DNA of 51,021 nt from Lachnospira sp. (GTDB taxonomy: Bacteria > Bacillota > Clostridia > Lachnospirales > Lachnospiraceae), in NCBI GenBank assembly GCA_017621205.1, contig JAGATQ010000008.1, positions 1-51,021 on the forward strand, written 5' to 3'. Positions 1-8,711 of the stretch are shown one piece after another (the first letter of the stretch is position 1; each line of letters begins with the position of its first letter). The position numbers and the translations under genes were made by a program. The notes beneath the pieces were generated by a model. It did no database searches. It saw nothing but the letters and a program-made list of their open reading frames with translations, and was not told where the DNA came from.

Positions 1-29
1 CAATCTCTTCCATAGTTTCATGTATACGA

Positions 30-215
30 TTAAGCTCTTTCTACTTTTCCGGAACGCAGGCAGGACGTACATACATACATCTTCTTTGTTCCACCATTCT
101 GAGCAACTCTAACGGATTTAATGTTAGACTTCCACATTCTATTTGAGCGACGGTGTGAGTGGCTCACATTCTGTCCGAAATGAGCACCTTTACCACATAC
201 TGCACATTTTGCCAT
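30..215 (-). CDS. rpmB: 50S ribosomal protein L28
   Basis: L28 is a 61-residue large-subunit ribosomal protein. The zinc-ribbon form is recognised from cysteine pairs at C4/C7 and C49/C52, and from the N-terminal pattern MAKCAVCGKG. The length is normal for the family. The start is fixed by AAGGAGGTG 11 nt upstream on the minus strand. The gene is monocistronic as far as can be seen. It diverges from the Asp23-fakA-recG cluster, an arrangement common in Firmicutes. A promoter is listed separately at 275-303. The first 29 bases of the window, downstream of the stop, show no clear terminator. Confidence 0.97.
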   Translation of the reverse strand: MAKCAVCGKGAHFGQNVSHSHRRSNRMWKSNIKSVRVAQNGGTKKMYVCTSCLRSGKVERA

Positions 216-274
216 GTTTATGACACCTCCTTAAATACCCATTTAAGCCTGTTTAAAGACTTACAACAAAAGAT

Positions 275-303
275 ATTCTATCAGATTGTAAATGGGTTTG
301 CAA
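275..303 (-). promoter_or_regulatory. Predicted sigma-A promoter of rpmB
   Basis: On the minus strand TTGCAA (298-303) and TAGAAT (275-280) are separated by 17 nt, about 60 nt upstream of the rpmB start. The call rests on consensus and spacing only. Confidence 0.5.
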
Positions 304-356
304 GTAAAAATTTTAATTATTTTCATTTTTTTGTTTCTTTTCCGGTAAAAATTGGG

Positions 357-362
357 TATAAT
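357..362 (+). promoter_or_regulatory. -10 element upstream of the Asp23 gene
   Basis: TATAAT lies 43 nt before the Asp23 start codon, with only a weak T-rich -35 region (about 331-339). It probably drives the Asp23-fakA-recG cluster. Confidence 0.4.
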
Positions 363-405
363 CAGAAATAGTAATAATTAATGAATAAAAAGGAGGCGTG
401 AACCT

Positions 406-765
406 ATGGGACAAAAGGTTATTCAGAACGAATTCGGCTCATTAACCATTAATCAAGAGGTTATCGCAACCCATGCGGGTATGGCAGCGTTAGATTGCTT
501 CGGTATTGTGGGCATGGCGTTGATGAATGTAAAGGATGGTATCGTTCATTTGTTGAAGCGTGAGAATGCTGGAAAGGGTGTTCATATCGTTATGAATGAA
601 GACCATTTATATATCGAGATGCATATTATTGTTGCTTATGGTGTTAATATTAATACAGTAACCAATAATTTAATTGATGCAGTAACCTATAAGATTGAAC
701 ATTTTACCGGCTGTAAGGTAGATAAGGTTGTTGTATGTGTAGATAATGTAAGAGTAATTGACTAA
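406..765 (+). CDS. Asp23/Gls24 family envelope stress protein
   Basis: This 119-residue cytoplasmic protein has the Asp23/Gls24 (DUF322) pattern: an N-terminal segment GSLTINQEVIATHAG, a central GV.IVM segment, and a C-terminal helix ending in VDKVVVCVDNVRVID. In staphylococci Asp23 binds the inner membrane face and is linked to envelope stress; the function here is inferred. The start is set by AAGGAGGCG 7 nt upstream. It is followed after 19 nt by the FakA-like gene. Together with rpmB and recG this is the classic yloU-yloV-recG neighbourhood of Firmicutes, so the gene corresponds to yloU. Confidence 0.9.
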   Translation: MGQKVIQNEFGSLTINQEVIATHAGMAALDCFGIVGMALMNVKDGIVHLLKRENAGKGVHIVMNEDHLYIEMHIIVAYGVNINTVTNNLIDAVTYKIEHFTGCKVDKVVVCVDNVRVID

Positions 766-784
766 GAATATGGAGGAATTGGTT

Positions 785-2494
785 GTGTCAACAGTAATTG
801 ATTTGAAGCAATTAAGAGCCGCATTTCTTGCGGGTGCTGCCAACATTAATGCAAATAAGGACTATATAAATGAGTTGAATGTATTCCCGGTACCGGATGG
901 AGATACGGGAACCAATATGTCGTTAACGATTTTATCCGCCGCGAAGGAAGTAGAAGCGTTGCCGGAGGAACCGGAGCTTGCTATGCTTTGTAAGGCAATT
1001 TCATCTGGTTCTTTAAAGGGTGCACGAGGAAATTCCGGTGTTATTTTATCCCAGCTTTTAAGAGGTCTGACAAAGGGCTTTAAGGGACAGACAGAGATAA
1101 CCACCGAGGTTCTTGCCTCTTCCTTTGAGCTGGCAGTGGAATCTGCGTACAAGGCTGTAATGAAGCCTAAGGAGGGTACGATTCTAACGGTTGCCAAGGG
1201 GGTTTGTGATAAAGCGTCTGAGATATGTAAGAAAGAGACAGATATTATTTCTTTTGCTGAGCAGGTAGTCGCTTATGGTAACGAGGTGTTAGACCAGACA
1301 CCAGAGATGCTTCCGGTACTAAAGGAGGCTGGTGTTGTAGATTCCGGTGGTAAGGGACTGATGACCGTATTAGAAGGGGCATTGGCATCCTTAAAGGGAG
1401 AGAAGGTGGCAGAGCTTTCGATTTCCGGTGGTAATAATGGCGGAAGTGCTACACAGACATGGACTGCTCCAGCACCGAAACAGGGAACAGGCTCTTCCTT
1501 TGAGACAGATATTAAATTTGGCTATTGTACAGAATTTATCATTCTTTTGGATAAGGAATTTACCGATAAGGATGAACAGGATATGAAGGCTTATTTATCG
1601 TCTATCGGTGATTCGCTGGTGGTGGTTGCAGATGATGATATTGTCAAGATTCATGTACACACGAACCATCCGGGTCAGGCATTTGAAAAGGGACTGACTT
1701 ACGGAGAATTAAGCCGTATGAAAGTGGATAACATGCGGGAGGAACATAGGGAGGTTTTAATCCAGTCACAGGATGTTGAGAATGCGAAGGCACAGGAAAG
1801 TAGTAAGGAAGCTGCTCCTGATAACACGCCAAGAAAAGCGATGGGAATTGTTGCAGTCTCCATAGGGGATGGCATGAATGAAATATTCAGAGGAATTGGA
1901 GTAGACTACCTGGTAGAGGGCGGACAGACCATGAATCCAAGTACAGAGGATATGCTTGGGGCAATTTCCCATGTGAATGCAGATACGGTATTTGTCTTCC
2001 CTAATAATAAGAATATTGTTATGGCAGCCAATCAGGCGAGAGATTTAATCGAGGATAAGGATATTGTTGTCATTCCTACTACGACAGTACCACAGGGCAT
2101 TACTGCTGTGATTTCCTTTAATCCGGAGGGAACGAAGGAAGAGAATGAGGAGATGTTCCTAGAAGCAATGAACAATGTAGCTACCGGACAGGTAACCTAT
2201 GCGGTACGGGATACTGTAATTAATGGCATTGAAGTACACACCGATGATATAATGGGGATGGACGATGAAGGTATTCAGACGGTTGGTAAGGACATTAATG
2301 ATACGACCTTTGATTTACTTTCCAAGATGGCAGATGAGGATACCGAGTTAATCTCTATTTACACCGGACAGGATGTGAGTGATAAACAGTCCCAGACACT
2401 ATTAAAGAGGGTAGAGGAAGCCTTTCCGATGTGTGACGTAGAATTAAACTTTGGAGGACAGCCGGTTTACTACTATATTGTTTCTGTGGAATAG
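785..2494 (+). CDS. fakA: DAK2/DegV-fold kinase, FakA (YloV) family
   Basis: This is probably the ATP-binding subunit of fatty acid kinase, which phosphorylates fatty acids held by FakB proteins for incorporation into phospholipid. The N-terminal DhaL/DAK2 domain (about 1-200) carries the nucleotide/metal motif DGDTGTN (about 38-44) and the GARGNSGVILSQ segment. A Gly/Ser/Thr-rich linker (about 215-235) leads to the C-terminal DegV-like region. I chose the GTG at 785 because GGAGGAA ends 6 nt before it; an in-frame TTG at 758 and ATG at 770 lie upstream of, or inside, that site. Length is about 569 residues. No fakB is visible in the window, so the kinase partner must lie elsewhere. Confidence 0.9.
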   Translation: MSTVIDLKQLRAAFLAGAANINANKDYINELNVFPVPDGDTGTNMSLTILSAAKEVEALPEEPELAMLCKAISSGSLKGARGNSGVILSQLLRGLTKGFKGQTEITTEVLASSFELAVESAYKAVMKPKEGTILTVAKGVCDKASEICKKETDIISFAEQVVAYGNEVLDQTPEMLPVLKEAGVVDSGGKGLMTVLEGALASLKGEKVAELSISGGNNGGSATQTWTAPAPKQGTGSSFETDIKFGYCTEFIILLDKEFTDKDEQDMKAYLSSIGDSLVVVADDDIVKIHVHTNHPGQAFEKGLTYGELSRMKVDNMREEHREVLIQSQDVENAKAQESSKEAAPDNTPRKAMGIVAVSIGDGMNEIFRGIGVDYLVEGGQTMNPSTEDMLGAISHVNADTVFVFPNNKNIVMAANQARDLIEDKDIVVIPTTTVPQGITAVISFNPEGTKEENEEMFLEAMNNVATGQVTYAVRDTVINGIEVHTDDIMGMDDEGIQTVGKDINDTTFDLLSKMADEDTELISIYTGQDVSDKQSQTLLKRVEEAFPMCDVELNFGGQPVYYYIVSVE

Positions 2495-2522
2495 ATTGTA
2501 TTATGATTGAGGCTTTTTTACT

Positions 2523-4547
2523 ATGATAAAAGAAACAGATAATCTGAATGTATTAAAGGGGGTTGGCGTGAAAAGTGCCGCCCTCTTTTTAAAACTAAAA
2601 TTACAAACTGTAGGGGATTTGGTGGAACACTATCCGAGATACTATGACCGTTTTCCCAATCCCTGCTCCCTTGCAGAGTTAAAGGAAGGAGAACGGGCTG
2701 CCGTCATTGCTAGCGTGCATTCCCGGATGGTTATCAAACGGGTCCGGAATCTTAAAATATGTGTCATGAAGGTGAAGGATAATACCGGAATAAGGGAGTT
2801 TACATGGTTTAACGCTCCTTTTCTAGCCAATGTATTTCATGCGAACGAGAAATATGTTTTTGTGGGGGAGACTGTTTTAAGAAATGGAATGCGTACTTTT
2901 CAGCATCCGGCATATTATACCATCAAGGATTATGAGAAGCTAAAAAATACCTATCAGCCGGTCTATTCCTTGACAGAAGGGTTAACCAACAACCAGCTAC
3001 GCAAATGTGTAAAGCAGATAATTCCTGTATTTGAGCAAAAACAGGAATATCTTGATAGAGACTTTTTGAAAGAGCATTCTTTTATTTCTCTTCCTGATGC
3101 CTGCTATCAGATACATTTTCCGACGAATGAAGCCTCTATTATTGCTGCCAGACGGCGTCTGGTATTTCATGAATTTCTAAAGTTTTTTTACTATTTAGAT
3201 CGATTAAAAGAACATGAAACAAGGGTTCTTAATTCCTTTGTTGTGAAAGAAGGCAGTATGGTTCAAAAGCTGCTTGAAACGCTTCCCTATTCCCTAACGT
3301 CTGCCCAGCTTCGTACTCTTCAGGAAATTCATGCAGATATGGCAGGAGAATATGTAATGAACCGCCTTGTGCAAGGGGATGTTGGTTCTGGTAAAACGAT
3401 TGTTGCAGTACTTTCTCTGCTTACTGTTGTAGAGGCAGGCTATCAGGGGGCATTAATGGCACCGACAGAGGTTTTGGCAAAACAGCATTATGAGACGTTA
3501 ACCAAGCTGCTTACACCATTTTCGGTAAGGCTTTGTCTGCTAACCGGTTCCATTAAGGGGGCTAAACGACGTGAAATTCTAAATCAAATTAAGGAAGGGG
3601 AAGTAGATATTGTAATTGGAACCCACGCCTTGATTCAGGAGTCGGTCGTTTATCAAAGCCTTGCCCTTGCCATCACCGATGAACAGCATCGCTTTGGGGT
3701 ACGCCAGAGGGAACGGTTTGCGGCAAAGGGACTTCATCCTCATGTACTGGTAATGAGTGCTACTCCGATTCCTAGAACACTTGCTATGATGCTTTATGGT
3801 GACATGAGCATTTCGATTATGGACGAGCTTCCGAAGAACCGCCTGCCCATTAAAAATTGTGTCGTAGGACCAAGCTACCGCCCGGCAGCAATTAAATTTA
3901 TGAGAAATGAAATTGCTTCAGGACATCAAATCTATGTGATATGCCCTATGATAGAAGAGAACGAAAAGCAGGAGCTGGAAAATGTCACCGACTATGCCAG
4001 ACAGCTTCAGGAGGCATTGCCAGATGTAAGAGTTGCCTGTCTGCATGGAAAAATGACAGAGGAAGAAAAAAATAATATTATGACAGCCTTTGCCAAGGCA
4101 GAAACGGATATTCTTGTATCCACCACTGTAATTGAAGTAGGAATTAATGTTCCCAACGCTACCTTTATGCTTATTGAAAATGCAGAGCGGTTCGGACTTG
4201 CTACCCTGCACCAGCTCAGGGGCAGAGTGGGACGTGGTGACGCCCAGTCCTACTGTGTGTTTATGTATGGCAAGGAAACCCAGAAGAACAAGGAGCGTCT
4301 TGAGGTATTAAACCAATCCAATAACGGATTTGAAATTGCCAATGAAGATTTAAAGCTTAGGGGACCGGGAGATTTCTTTGGAATCCGCCAGAGTGGAGAA
4401 CTGGATTTTAAACTGGCAGACATTTATCAGGATGCAGATATCCTTACACTTGCCTATCAACAATTTTACAAGCTGAAGGAAGAACACTTTGCATTTGAAA
4501 CCATACCGGGACTTGACTGGGAGCCAGAGCAGCTTCCAACGATTTAG
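2523..4547 (+). CDS. recG: ATP-dependent DNA helicase RecG
   Basis: RecG is a superfamily 2 translocase that regresses stalled forks and processes branched DNA. At 674 residues it is full length. An N-terminal wedge/OB domain (about 60-150) precedes the helicase core, with Walker A GDVGSGKT (285-292), the DEQH box (387-390) and motif VI in HQLRGRVGRGDAQSYC. The C-terminal TRG-like segment GPGDFFGIRQSG is present. It lies 28 nt after fakA in the same direction, so co-transcription is likely. The ribosome binding site is weak. Confidence 0.97.
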   Translation: MIKETDNLNVLKGVGVKSAALFLKLKLQTVGDLVEHYPRYYDRFPNPCSLAELKEGERAAVIASVHSRMVIKRVRNLKICVMKVKDNTGIREFTWFNAPFLANVFHANEKYVFVGETVLRNGMRTFQHPAYYTIKDYEKLKNTYQPVYSLTEGLTNNQLRKCVKQIIPVFEQKQEYLDRDFLKEHSFISLPDACYQIHFPTNEASIIAARRRLVFHEFLKFFYYLDRLKEHETRVLNSFVVKEGSMVQKLLETLPYSLTSAQLRTLQEIHADMAGEYVMNRLVQGDVGSGKTIVAVLSLLTVVEAGYQGALMAPTEVLAKQHYETLTKLLTPFSVRLCLLTGSIKGAKRREILNQIKEGEVDIVIGTHALIQESVVYQSLALAITDEQHRFGVRQRERFAAKGLHPHVLVMSATPIPRTLAMMLYGDMSISIMDELPKNRLPIKNCVVGPSYRPAAIKFMRNEIASGHQIYVICPMIEENEKQELENVTDYARQLQEALPDVRVACLHGKMTEEEKNNIMTAFAKAETDILVSTTVIEVGINVPNATFMLIENAERFGLATLHQLRGRVGRGDAQSYCVFMYGKETQKNKERLEVLNQSNNGFEIANEDLKLRGPGDFFGIRQSGELDFKLADIYQDADILTLAYQQFYKLKEEHFAFETIPGLDWEPEQLPTI

Positions 4548-4557
4548 GAGGATATAT

Positions 4558-4758
4558 ATGCACAGATTAAACAACTGGTTGAAACAAAAGACACCAAAGC
4601 AGCTTTTATTTATGCTGATATTACTTTACTTAGTGGTAATAATAGTAGTGGGAGTCTTTTATATTTTAGGGAAAATAAATCTGATAGAGACAGTCATTAC
4701 TTACGCAATTCTGGTAGCTGCCATTGTGCCGCTTATTCACCAGCAGGGCAGGAAGTGA
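4558..4758 (+). CDS. Small two-helix membrane protein, unknown function
   Basis: This 66-residue protein has a basic N terminus (HRLNNWLKQKTPK), then two hydrophobic helices at about 16-38 and 43-60. It ends in a short polar tail, HQQGRK. The start follows TAGGAGGAT with good spacing, 10 nt after the recG stop, so it is probably translated from the recG message. I do not recognise a family. The reading frame extends upstream into recG, but that extension has no ribosome binding site. Confidence 0.65.
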   Translation: MHRLNNWLKQKTPKQLLFMLILLYLVVIIVVGVFYILGKINLIETVITYAILVAAIVPLIHQQGRK

Positions 4759-4808
4759 ACTTCACACAGATTTCATTTGACATTTTATGATATTACTGTA
4801 AAATTAAT

Positions 4809-4849
4809 ATGATGCCAGGGGCAAAAGGTCAAAATGTCTCTTGATAGGC
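4809..4849 (-). repeat. Degenerate copy of the dispersed palindromic repeat
   Basis: Read on the minus strand, this segment contains ACCTTTTGCCCC followed by a divergent TGGCATCAT. It matches the ACCTTTTGACCCC-AACATCAT arm of the copies at 12764, 24624 and 36549 at about 17 of 21 positions. The left arm is degraded but can still form an imperfect hairpin. It fills the gap before the lipoprotein gene. Confidence 0.45.
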
Positions 4850-4874
4850 AAAAGAAAGGATAATGGTACCAATT

Positions 4875-6149
4875 ATGAAAACTATGAAAAAATCAATTGT
4901 ATTACTGCTTGTTTTATTGTTAAGCATGTCTATGGTGGCAGGATGTTCCCAAAAAAAGGAGAAGAAAGAGCCTGAGGCAAAAAAAGATGTTTTCACTTAC
5001 ACGAAAGGGACATCGGACAGTGGACTGGACTTTAATCCTGAGGATTATGTAACCCTTGGGGAATATAAGAATCTTTCTTCCTATAAGGTAACCTGTTCTG
5101 CATCGGAGGAGGATTTGGACAGCTATATTGATGATGAGCTGACGGACGACGCAGAATATCCGGATATTACTGACCGTGGAGCCCAGAAGGGAGATTTAAT
5201 TACCTTTGATTTTGTTACGACGGTTGATGGGAAAGAAGTGGAAGACTGTACCTACGAGGATTATGAGATTACCGTAGGGGATGAGGAATTTGATGAAACC
5301 GTTGAGAAGGAGATGCTTGGCAAAAAGCCTGAGGATGTATTTGAGGTGAAGCTTACCTTATCAGAGGATTTGAGCGTGTCCAATGAAGGCGATGATGCCG
5401 TAATGAAGGTTACAGTTAAAAAGCTACAGCAGCAAATTGTACCAGAGCTTAATGATGATTATGCAAAGGAAAAAGGATATGATAATGTAGATAGCTTTAA
5501 AAAAGCAATGAAGGAGCAGATTATTTCTGATAAGGAAGAGGAGATGTATGCTTCTCTAGCAGAGGATTTAATGATAACTGTAGCAGATAATGCTACCTTG
5601 AAAGACGATTATCCACAATCTCTTTATGATGCCTGTAAAAAAGCCGTTGATGAGAGTATCAATGCAGAGGCAGAACAGTGGGGAGATATGGAGGTATCGG
5701 AATATTTAGAGATGTTTTATGGAATGAAGGAAGAGGATTTAGAATCACAATATGTAATGGTGACACAGGAGCGTCTGTTAATCTATGCGATTGCCCAAAA
5801 GGAGGCACTCTTTTTGACAGAGGAACAGTACCAGGACTATATTGAAGTGACCGCTGCGGAATATGAAATGACTGTAGAGGAGCTACAAAATGAGGCAGAT
5901 AAACAAACACTTATGTATGAGGCAGTATATGATAATGTAGTGGCATTCCTCTACGATAATGCTAAGAAGGAGACGATTACAGAGGAAAAATACCAGTCCA
6001 TGAATGCCGAAGAAGGGGAAGAAATCAACGCAGAAGAAGAAATAGAAGAGGGCGAAGAACCTGAGGAAGAAGAAGTAGAGTCAGATGAGGAAGAAATAGA
6101 GTTAGAGGGTGAATCTGGGGAAGAAATTGAAGGAGCAGACAATGAATAA
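4875..6149 (+). CDS. Lipoprotein related to trigger factor (FKBP-type foldase)
   Basis: Probably an extracytoplasmic peptidyl-prolyl isomerase/chaperone. A basic N terminus and hydrophobic helix end in a lipobox (VAGC), predicting lipid anchoring at the outer membrane face. The middle (KGDLITFDFVTTVDGKEV onward) resembles the FKBP/PPIase domain of trigger factor, and the helical region after PELNDDYAKEKGYDN resembles its C-terminal substrate-binding arms. The ribosome-binding N-terminal domain is missing. The last 45 or so residues are extremely acidic, mostly Glu. AAAGGA sits 14 nt before ATG 4875; an in-frame ATG at 4863 lies only 2 nt from it. The 3' end overlaps the next gene by 8 nt and contains that gene's ribosome binding site. 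Confidence 0.75.
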   Translation: MKTMKKSIVLLLVLLLSMSMVAGCSQKKEKKEPEAKKDVFTYTKGTSDSGLDFNPEDYVTLGEYKNLSSYKVTCSASEEDLDSYIDDELTDDAEYPDITDRGAQKGDLITFDFVTTVDGKEVEDCTYEDYEITVGDEEFDETVEKEMLGKKPEDVFEVKLTLSEDLSVSNEGDDAVMKVTVKKLQQQIVPELNDDYAKEKGYDNVDSFKKAMKEQIISDKEEEMYASLAEDLMITVADNATLKDDYPQSLYDACKKAVDESINAEAEQWGDMEVSEYLEMFYGMKEEDLESQYVMVTQERLLIYAIAQKEALFLTEEQYQDYIEVTAAEYEMTVEELQNEADKQTLMYEAVYDNVVAFLYDNAKKETITEEKYQSMNAEEGEEINAEEEIEEGEEPEEEEVESDEEEIELEGESGEEIEGADNE

Positions 6150-8013
6150 GCTAGCCTTATCCCATGAGATATTAATGACAATTGAAAAGCCTGCCCGCTA
6201 TATTGGCAACGAGGTCAATATGGTAGTGAAACAGCCAGAGGAGGTGGACATCCGGTTTGCCATGTGCTTTCCGGATGTCTATGAAATTGGTATGAGCCAT
6301 CTTGGCATTCAGATATTGTATGAAATGTTTAACAGACGAGAGGATACCTATTGTGAACGGGTATACTCTCCGTGGCCGGATTTACATAATATCATGAAGG
6401 AAAAACAAATTCCATTATTTGCATTGGAGTCACAGGACGCCATAAAGGAATTTGATTTTCTTGGTATTACCATACAGTACGAGATGTGTTATACCAACAT
6501 TATACAGATTCTTGACTTGGCACAGATAGGTATATGGGCAAGAGAGCGTTCGGAGGACGCACCGATTGTAATCGGAGGAGGTCCTTGTACGTATAATCCG
6601 GAACCCATTGCCGATTTTTTTGATTTGTTTTATATCGGTGAAGGGGAAACAAAATATGATGAGCTGTTAGACCTTTATAAGGAACATAAGAAAAGGGGAA
6701 CAAGCCGAAAGGATTTTTTACGGCAGGCATCACATATTGAGGGAATCTATGTCCCGTCTCTTTATGATATAACATATGATGAAAATGGTTTACTGAAATC
6801 CATGACACCACAGTATGAGGATGTTCCAAGTATAGTAAAAAAACAGGTGCAGATGGACCTGACGAATTCAGTTTATCCCAAGAAGCCCTTGGTAGCGTTT
6901 TTACGTCCGACACAGGACCGGGTGACACTGGAGCTTCAGCGAGGGTGTATCCGTGGATGCCGGTTCTGTCAGGCAGGGATGATATACCGCCCATTACGGG
7001 AACGTAATATTGCTATGCTTAAGGAATATGCCCTTACCATGCTTAAAAATACGGGGCATGAGGAGATAACGTTAAGTTCATTAAGTTCGTCCGATTACTC
7101 TGACTTAGAAGAGCTAACCTATTTTTTGATTGAGGAGTGCAAGAAACAAAATATAAATATCTCATTGCCTTCTCTTAGAATTGATGCCTTCTCCCTTGAT
7201 GTCATGAGCCGGGTGCAGGATGTCAAGAAAAGCAGTCTGACCTTTGCACCGGAGGCAGGAAGCCAGAGGATGCGGGATGTGATAAATAAGGGCTTAACCG
7301 AGGAGGTTATTATAGAAGGAGCAATGGAGGCATTTCACGGGGGGTGGAATAAAGTAAAGCTGTATTTTATGCTAGGATTGCCCTTTGAGACCGATGAGGA
7401 TGTCCGGGCGATTCCTGAATTAGCCGACCGGATTGCCACTGCCTACTATACGATTCCTAAGGAGGAACGAAACGGACGTGTGAAGATTAATGCCAGTGCT
7501 TCTTTCTTTGTTCCAAAACCCTTTACGCCTTTTCAATGGGCACCCATGAATGATGCAGAAGAATTTTTGAGGAAGGCTTATCTTGCGGGAGATACCATGC
7601 GTGGCTTACTAAACCACCGAAGCCTGAGCTTTCAGTATCATGATGCCCAAACTACAATTTTGGAGGGACTTCTTGCCAGAGGAGACAGAACGCTTTCTAA
7701 GGTACTTTATGATGTGTACCGGAAGGGAGCTATTTTTGATGCGTGGACAGAATGGTTCGATTATGAAAAATGGATGCAGGCTCTTTTAGAGGATGACATT
7801 GATATCGGATTTTATACAACAAGAGAGCGTGAGCTTGATGAGCTGTTCCCATGGGATTTTATTGATGCCGGCGTGACGAAGGAATTTATGAAGCGGGAAT
7901 ATCTAAAAGCAAAACAGGGGCAAGTAACTTCAAATTGTAAGACACAGTGCAGTGGCTGTGGTGCTATGGTCTGGAAAGGGGGAATTTGTATTGAAAATAA
8001 GAATGAAGTTTAG
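6142..8013 (+). CDS. B12-binding-type radical SAM protein, TIGR03960 family
   Basis: This 623-residue protein has an N-terminal cobalamin-binding-like domain (about 30-190; CFPDVYEIGMSHLG, IGGGPCTYNPEP) and a radical SAM core. The core carries the cluster motif CxxxCxxC at C269/C273/C276 (RGCIRGCRFCQAG). A Cys-rich tail (NCKTQCSGCGAMVW) ends the protein. In this family the tail gene is a DUF2344 protein, as here. A tRNA or rRNA modification role is often suggested because of linkage to RNase G and ribosomal genes, but the substrate is not known to me. The start is ATG 6142 behind AAGGAG, overlapping the upstream gene by 8 nt. Confidence 0.93.
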   Translation: MNKLALSHEILMTIEKPARYIGNEVNMVVKQPEEVDIRFAMCFPDVYEIGMSHLGIQILYEMFNRREDTYCERVYSPWPDLHNIMKEKQIPLFALESQDAIKEFDFLGITIQYEMCYTNIIQILDLAQIGIWARERSEDAPIVIGGGPCTYNPEPIADFFDLFYIGEGETKYDELLDLYKEHKKRGTSRKDFLRQASHIEGIYVPSLYDITYDENGLLKSMTPQYEDVPSIVKKQVQMDLTNSVYPKKPLVAFLRPTQDRVTLELQRGCIRGCRFCQAGMIYRPLRERNIAMLKEYALTMLKNTGHEEITLSSLSSSDYSDLEELTYFLIEECKKQNINISLPSLRIDAFSLDVMSRVQDVKKSSLTFAPEAGSQRMRDVINKGLTEEVIIEGAMEAFHGGWNKVKLYFMLGLPFETDEDVRAIPELADRIATAYYTIPKEERNGRVKINASASFFVPKPFTPFQWAPMNDAEEFLRKAYLAGDTMRGLLNHRSLSFQYHDAQTTILEGLLARGDRTLSKVLYDVYRKGAIFDAWTEWFDYEKWMQALLEDDIDIGFYTTRERELDELFPWDFIDAGVTKEFMKREYLKAKQGQVTSNCKTQCSGCGAMVWKGGICIENKNEV

Positions 8014-8692
8014 CAAGGTTGGACCACTGATGTATGTAGGACATCTCGATACACTCAGGTATTTTCAAAAGGTATTCCGCCGTTCCGGGGTAGATATTGC
8101 TTATTCCAACGGATTTAGCCCCCATCAGATTCTTTCCTTTGCTGCGCCGCTTGGAATCGGTGTTACCTCAGAGGGGGAATATCTTGATACGGAATTTCAT
8201 AGTGTAACGACATCACAGGAGATGCTTGGGCAGATTAATGCGGCCACGTTGACTCCCTATATTGAGATAACAGAACTCGTAGCCCTTGAAGAAGGGGCAA
8301 AAAAGGCGATGGCAGCAGTTGCCGGGGCGGATTACCGCATTTCCTTTGCAACAAAATACCAATATCGGGAAGCTATATTGAAGGCTGTCCCCCTTTTTCT
8401 AGAACAAACAGAATTGATAATTACAAAGCAAACGAAAAAGGGGGAGAGGGAGGTCGATTTGCGTCCGCTCATACATCAGCTTGAGGTGCAAAACGATGCT
8501 CTTACCATGCGGCTTACAACAGGAAGTAACAATAACTTAAGACCGGATACAGTAATGGAAAGCCTTGCTGCCTTTGCAGGCGTGGAATACGAAAGCCTCT
8601 CCTTTATGGTACACCGTCTGGATACACTGCTGTGGAACGAGGAGGAGGGATGCTTTGCACCACTTTCCTCAGCGGGCCATGTGATTGTTTAA
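7991..8692 (+). CDS. DUF2344 / TIGR03936 family protein
   Basis: This is the partner of the preceding radical SAM protein; in some bacteria the two are fused. The N-terminal signature FSKVGPLMYVGHLDTLRYFQ and the segment NGFSPHQILSFAAPLGIGV are diagnostic. I chose the TTG at 7991, which follows AGGGGGAA by 8 nt and yields the family-typical start MKIRMKFSK. An in-frame GTG at 7952 would add 13 unlikely residues. The gene overlaps the radical SAM gene by 23 nt, pointing to translational coupling. The protein is 233 residues, and its biochemical role is unknown. Confidence 0.9.
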   Translation: MKIRMKFSKVGPLMYVGHLDTLRYFQKVFRRSGVDIAYSNGFSPHQILSFAAPLGIGVTSEGEYLDTEFHSVTTSQEMLGQINAATLTPYIEITELVALEEGAKKAMAAVAGADYRISFATKYQYREAILKAVPLFLEQTELIITKQTKKGEREVDLRPLIHQLEVQNDALTMRLTTGSNNNLRPDTVMESLAAFAGVEYESLSFMVHRLDTLLWNEEEGCFAPLSSAGHVIV

Positions 8693-8711
8693 GTTGTAGC
8701 AAAAGGGGAAA

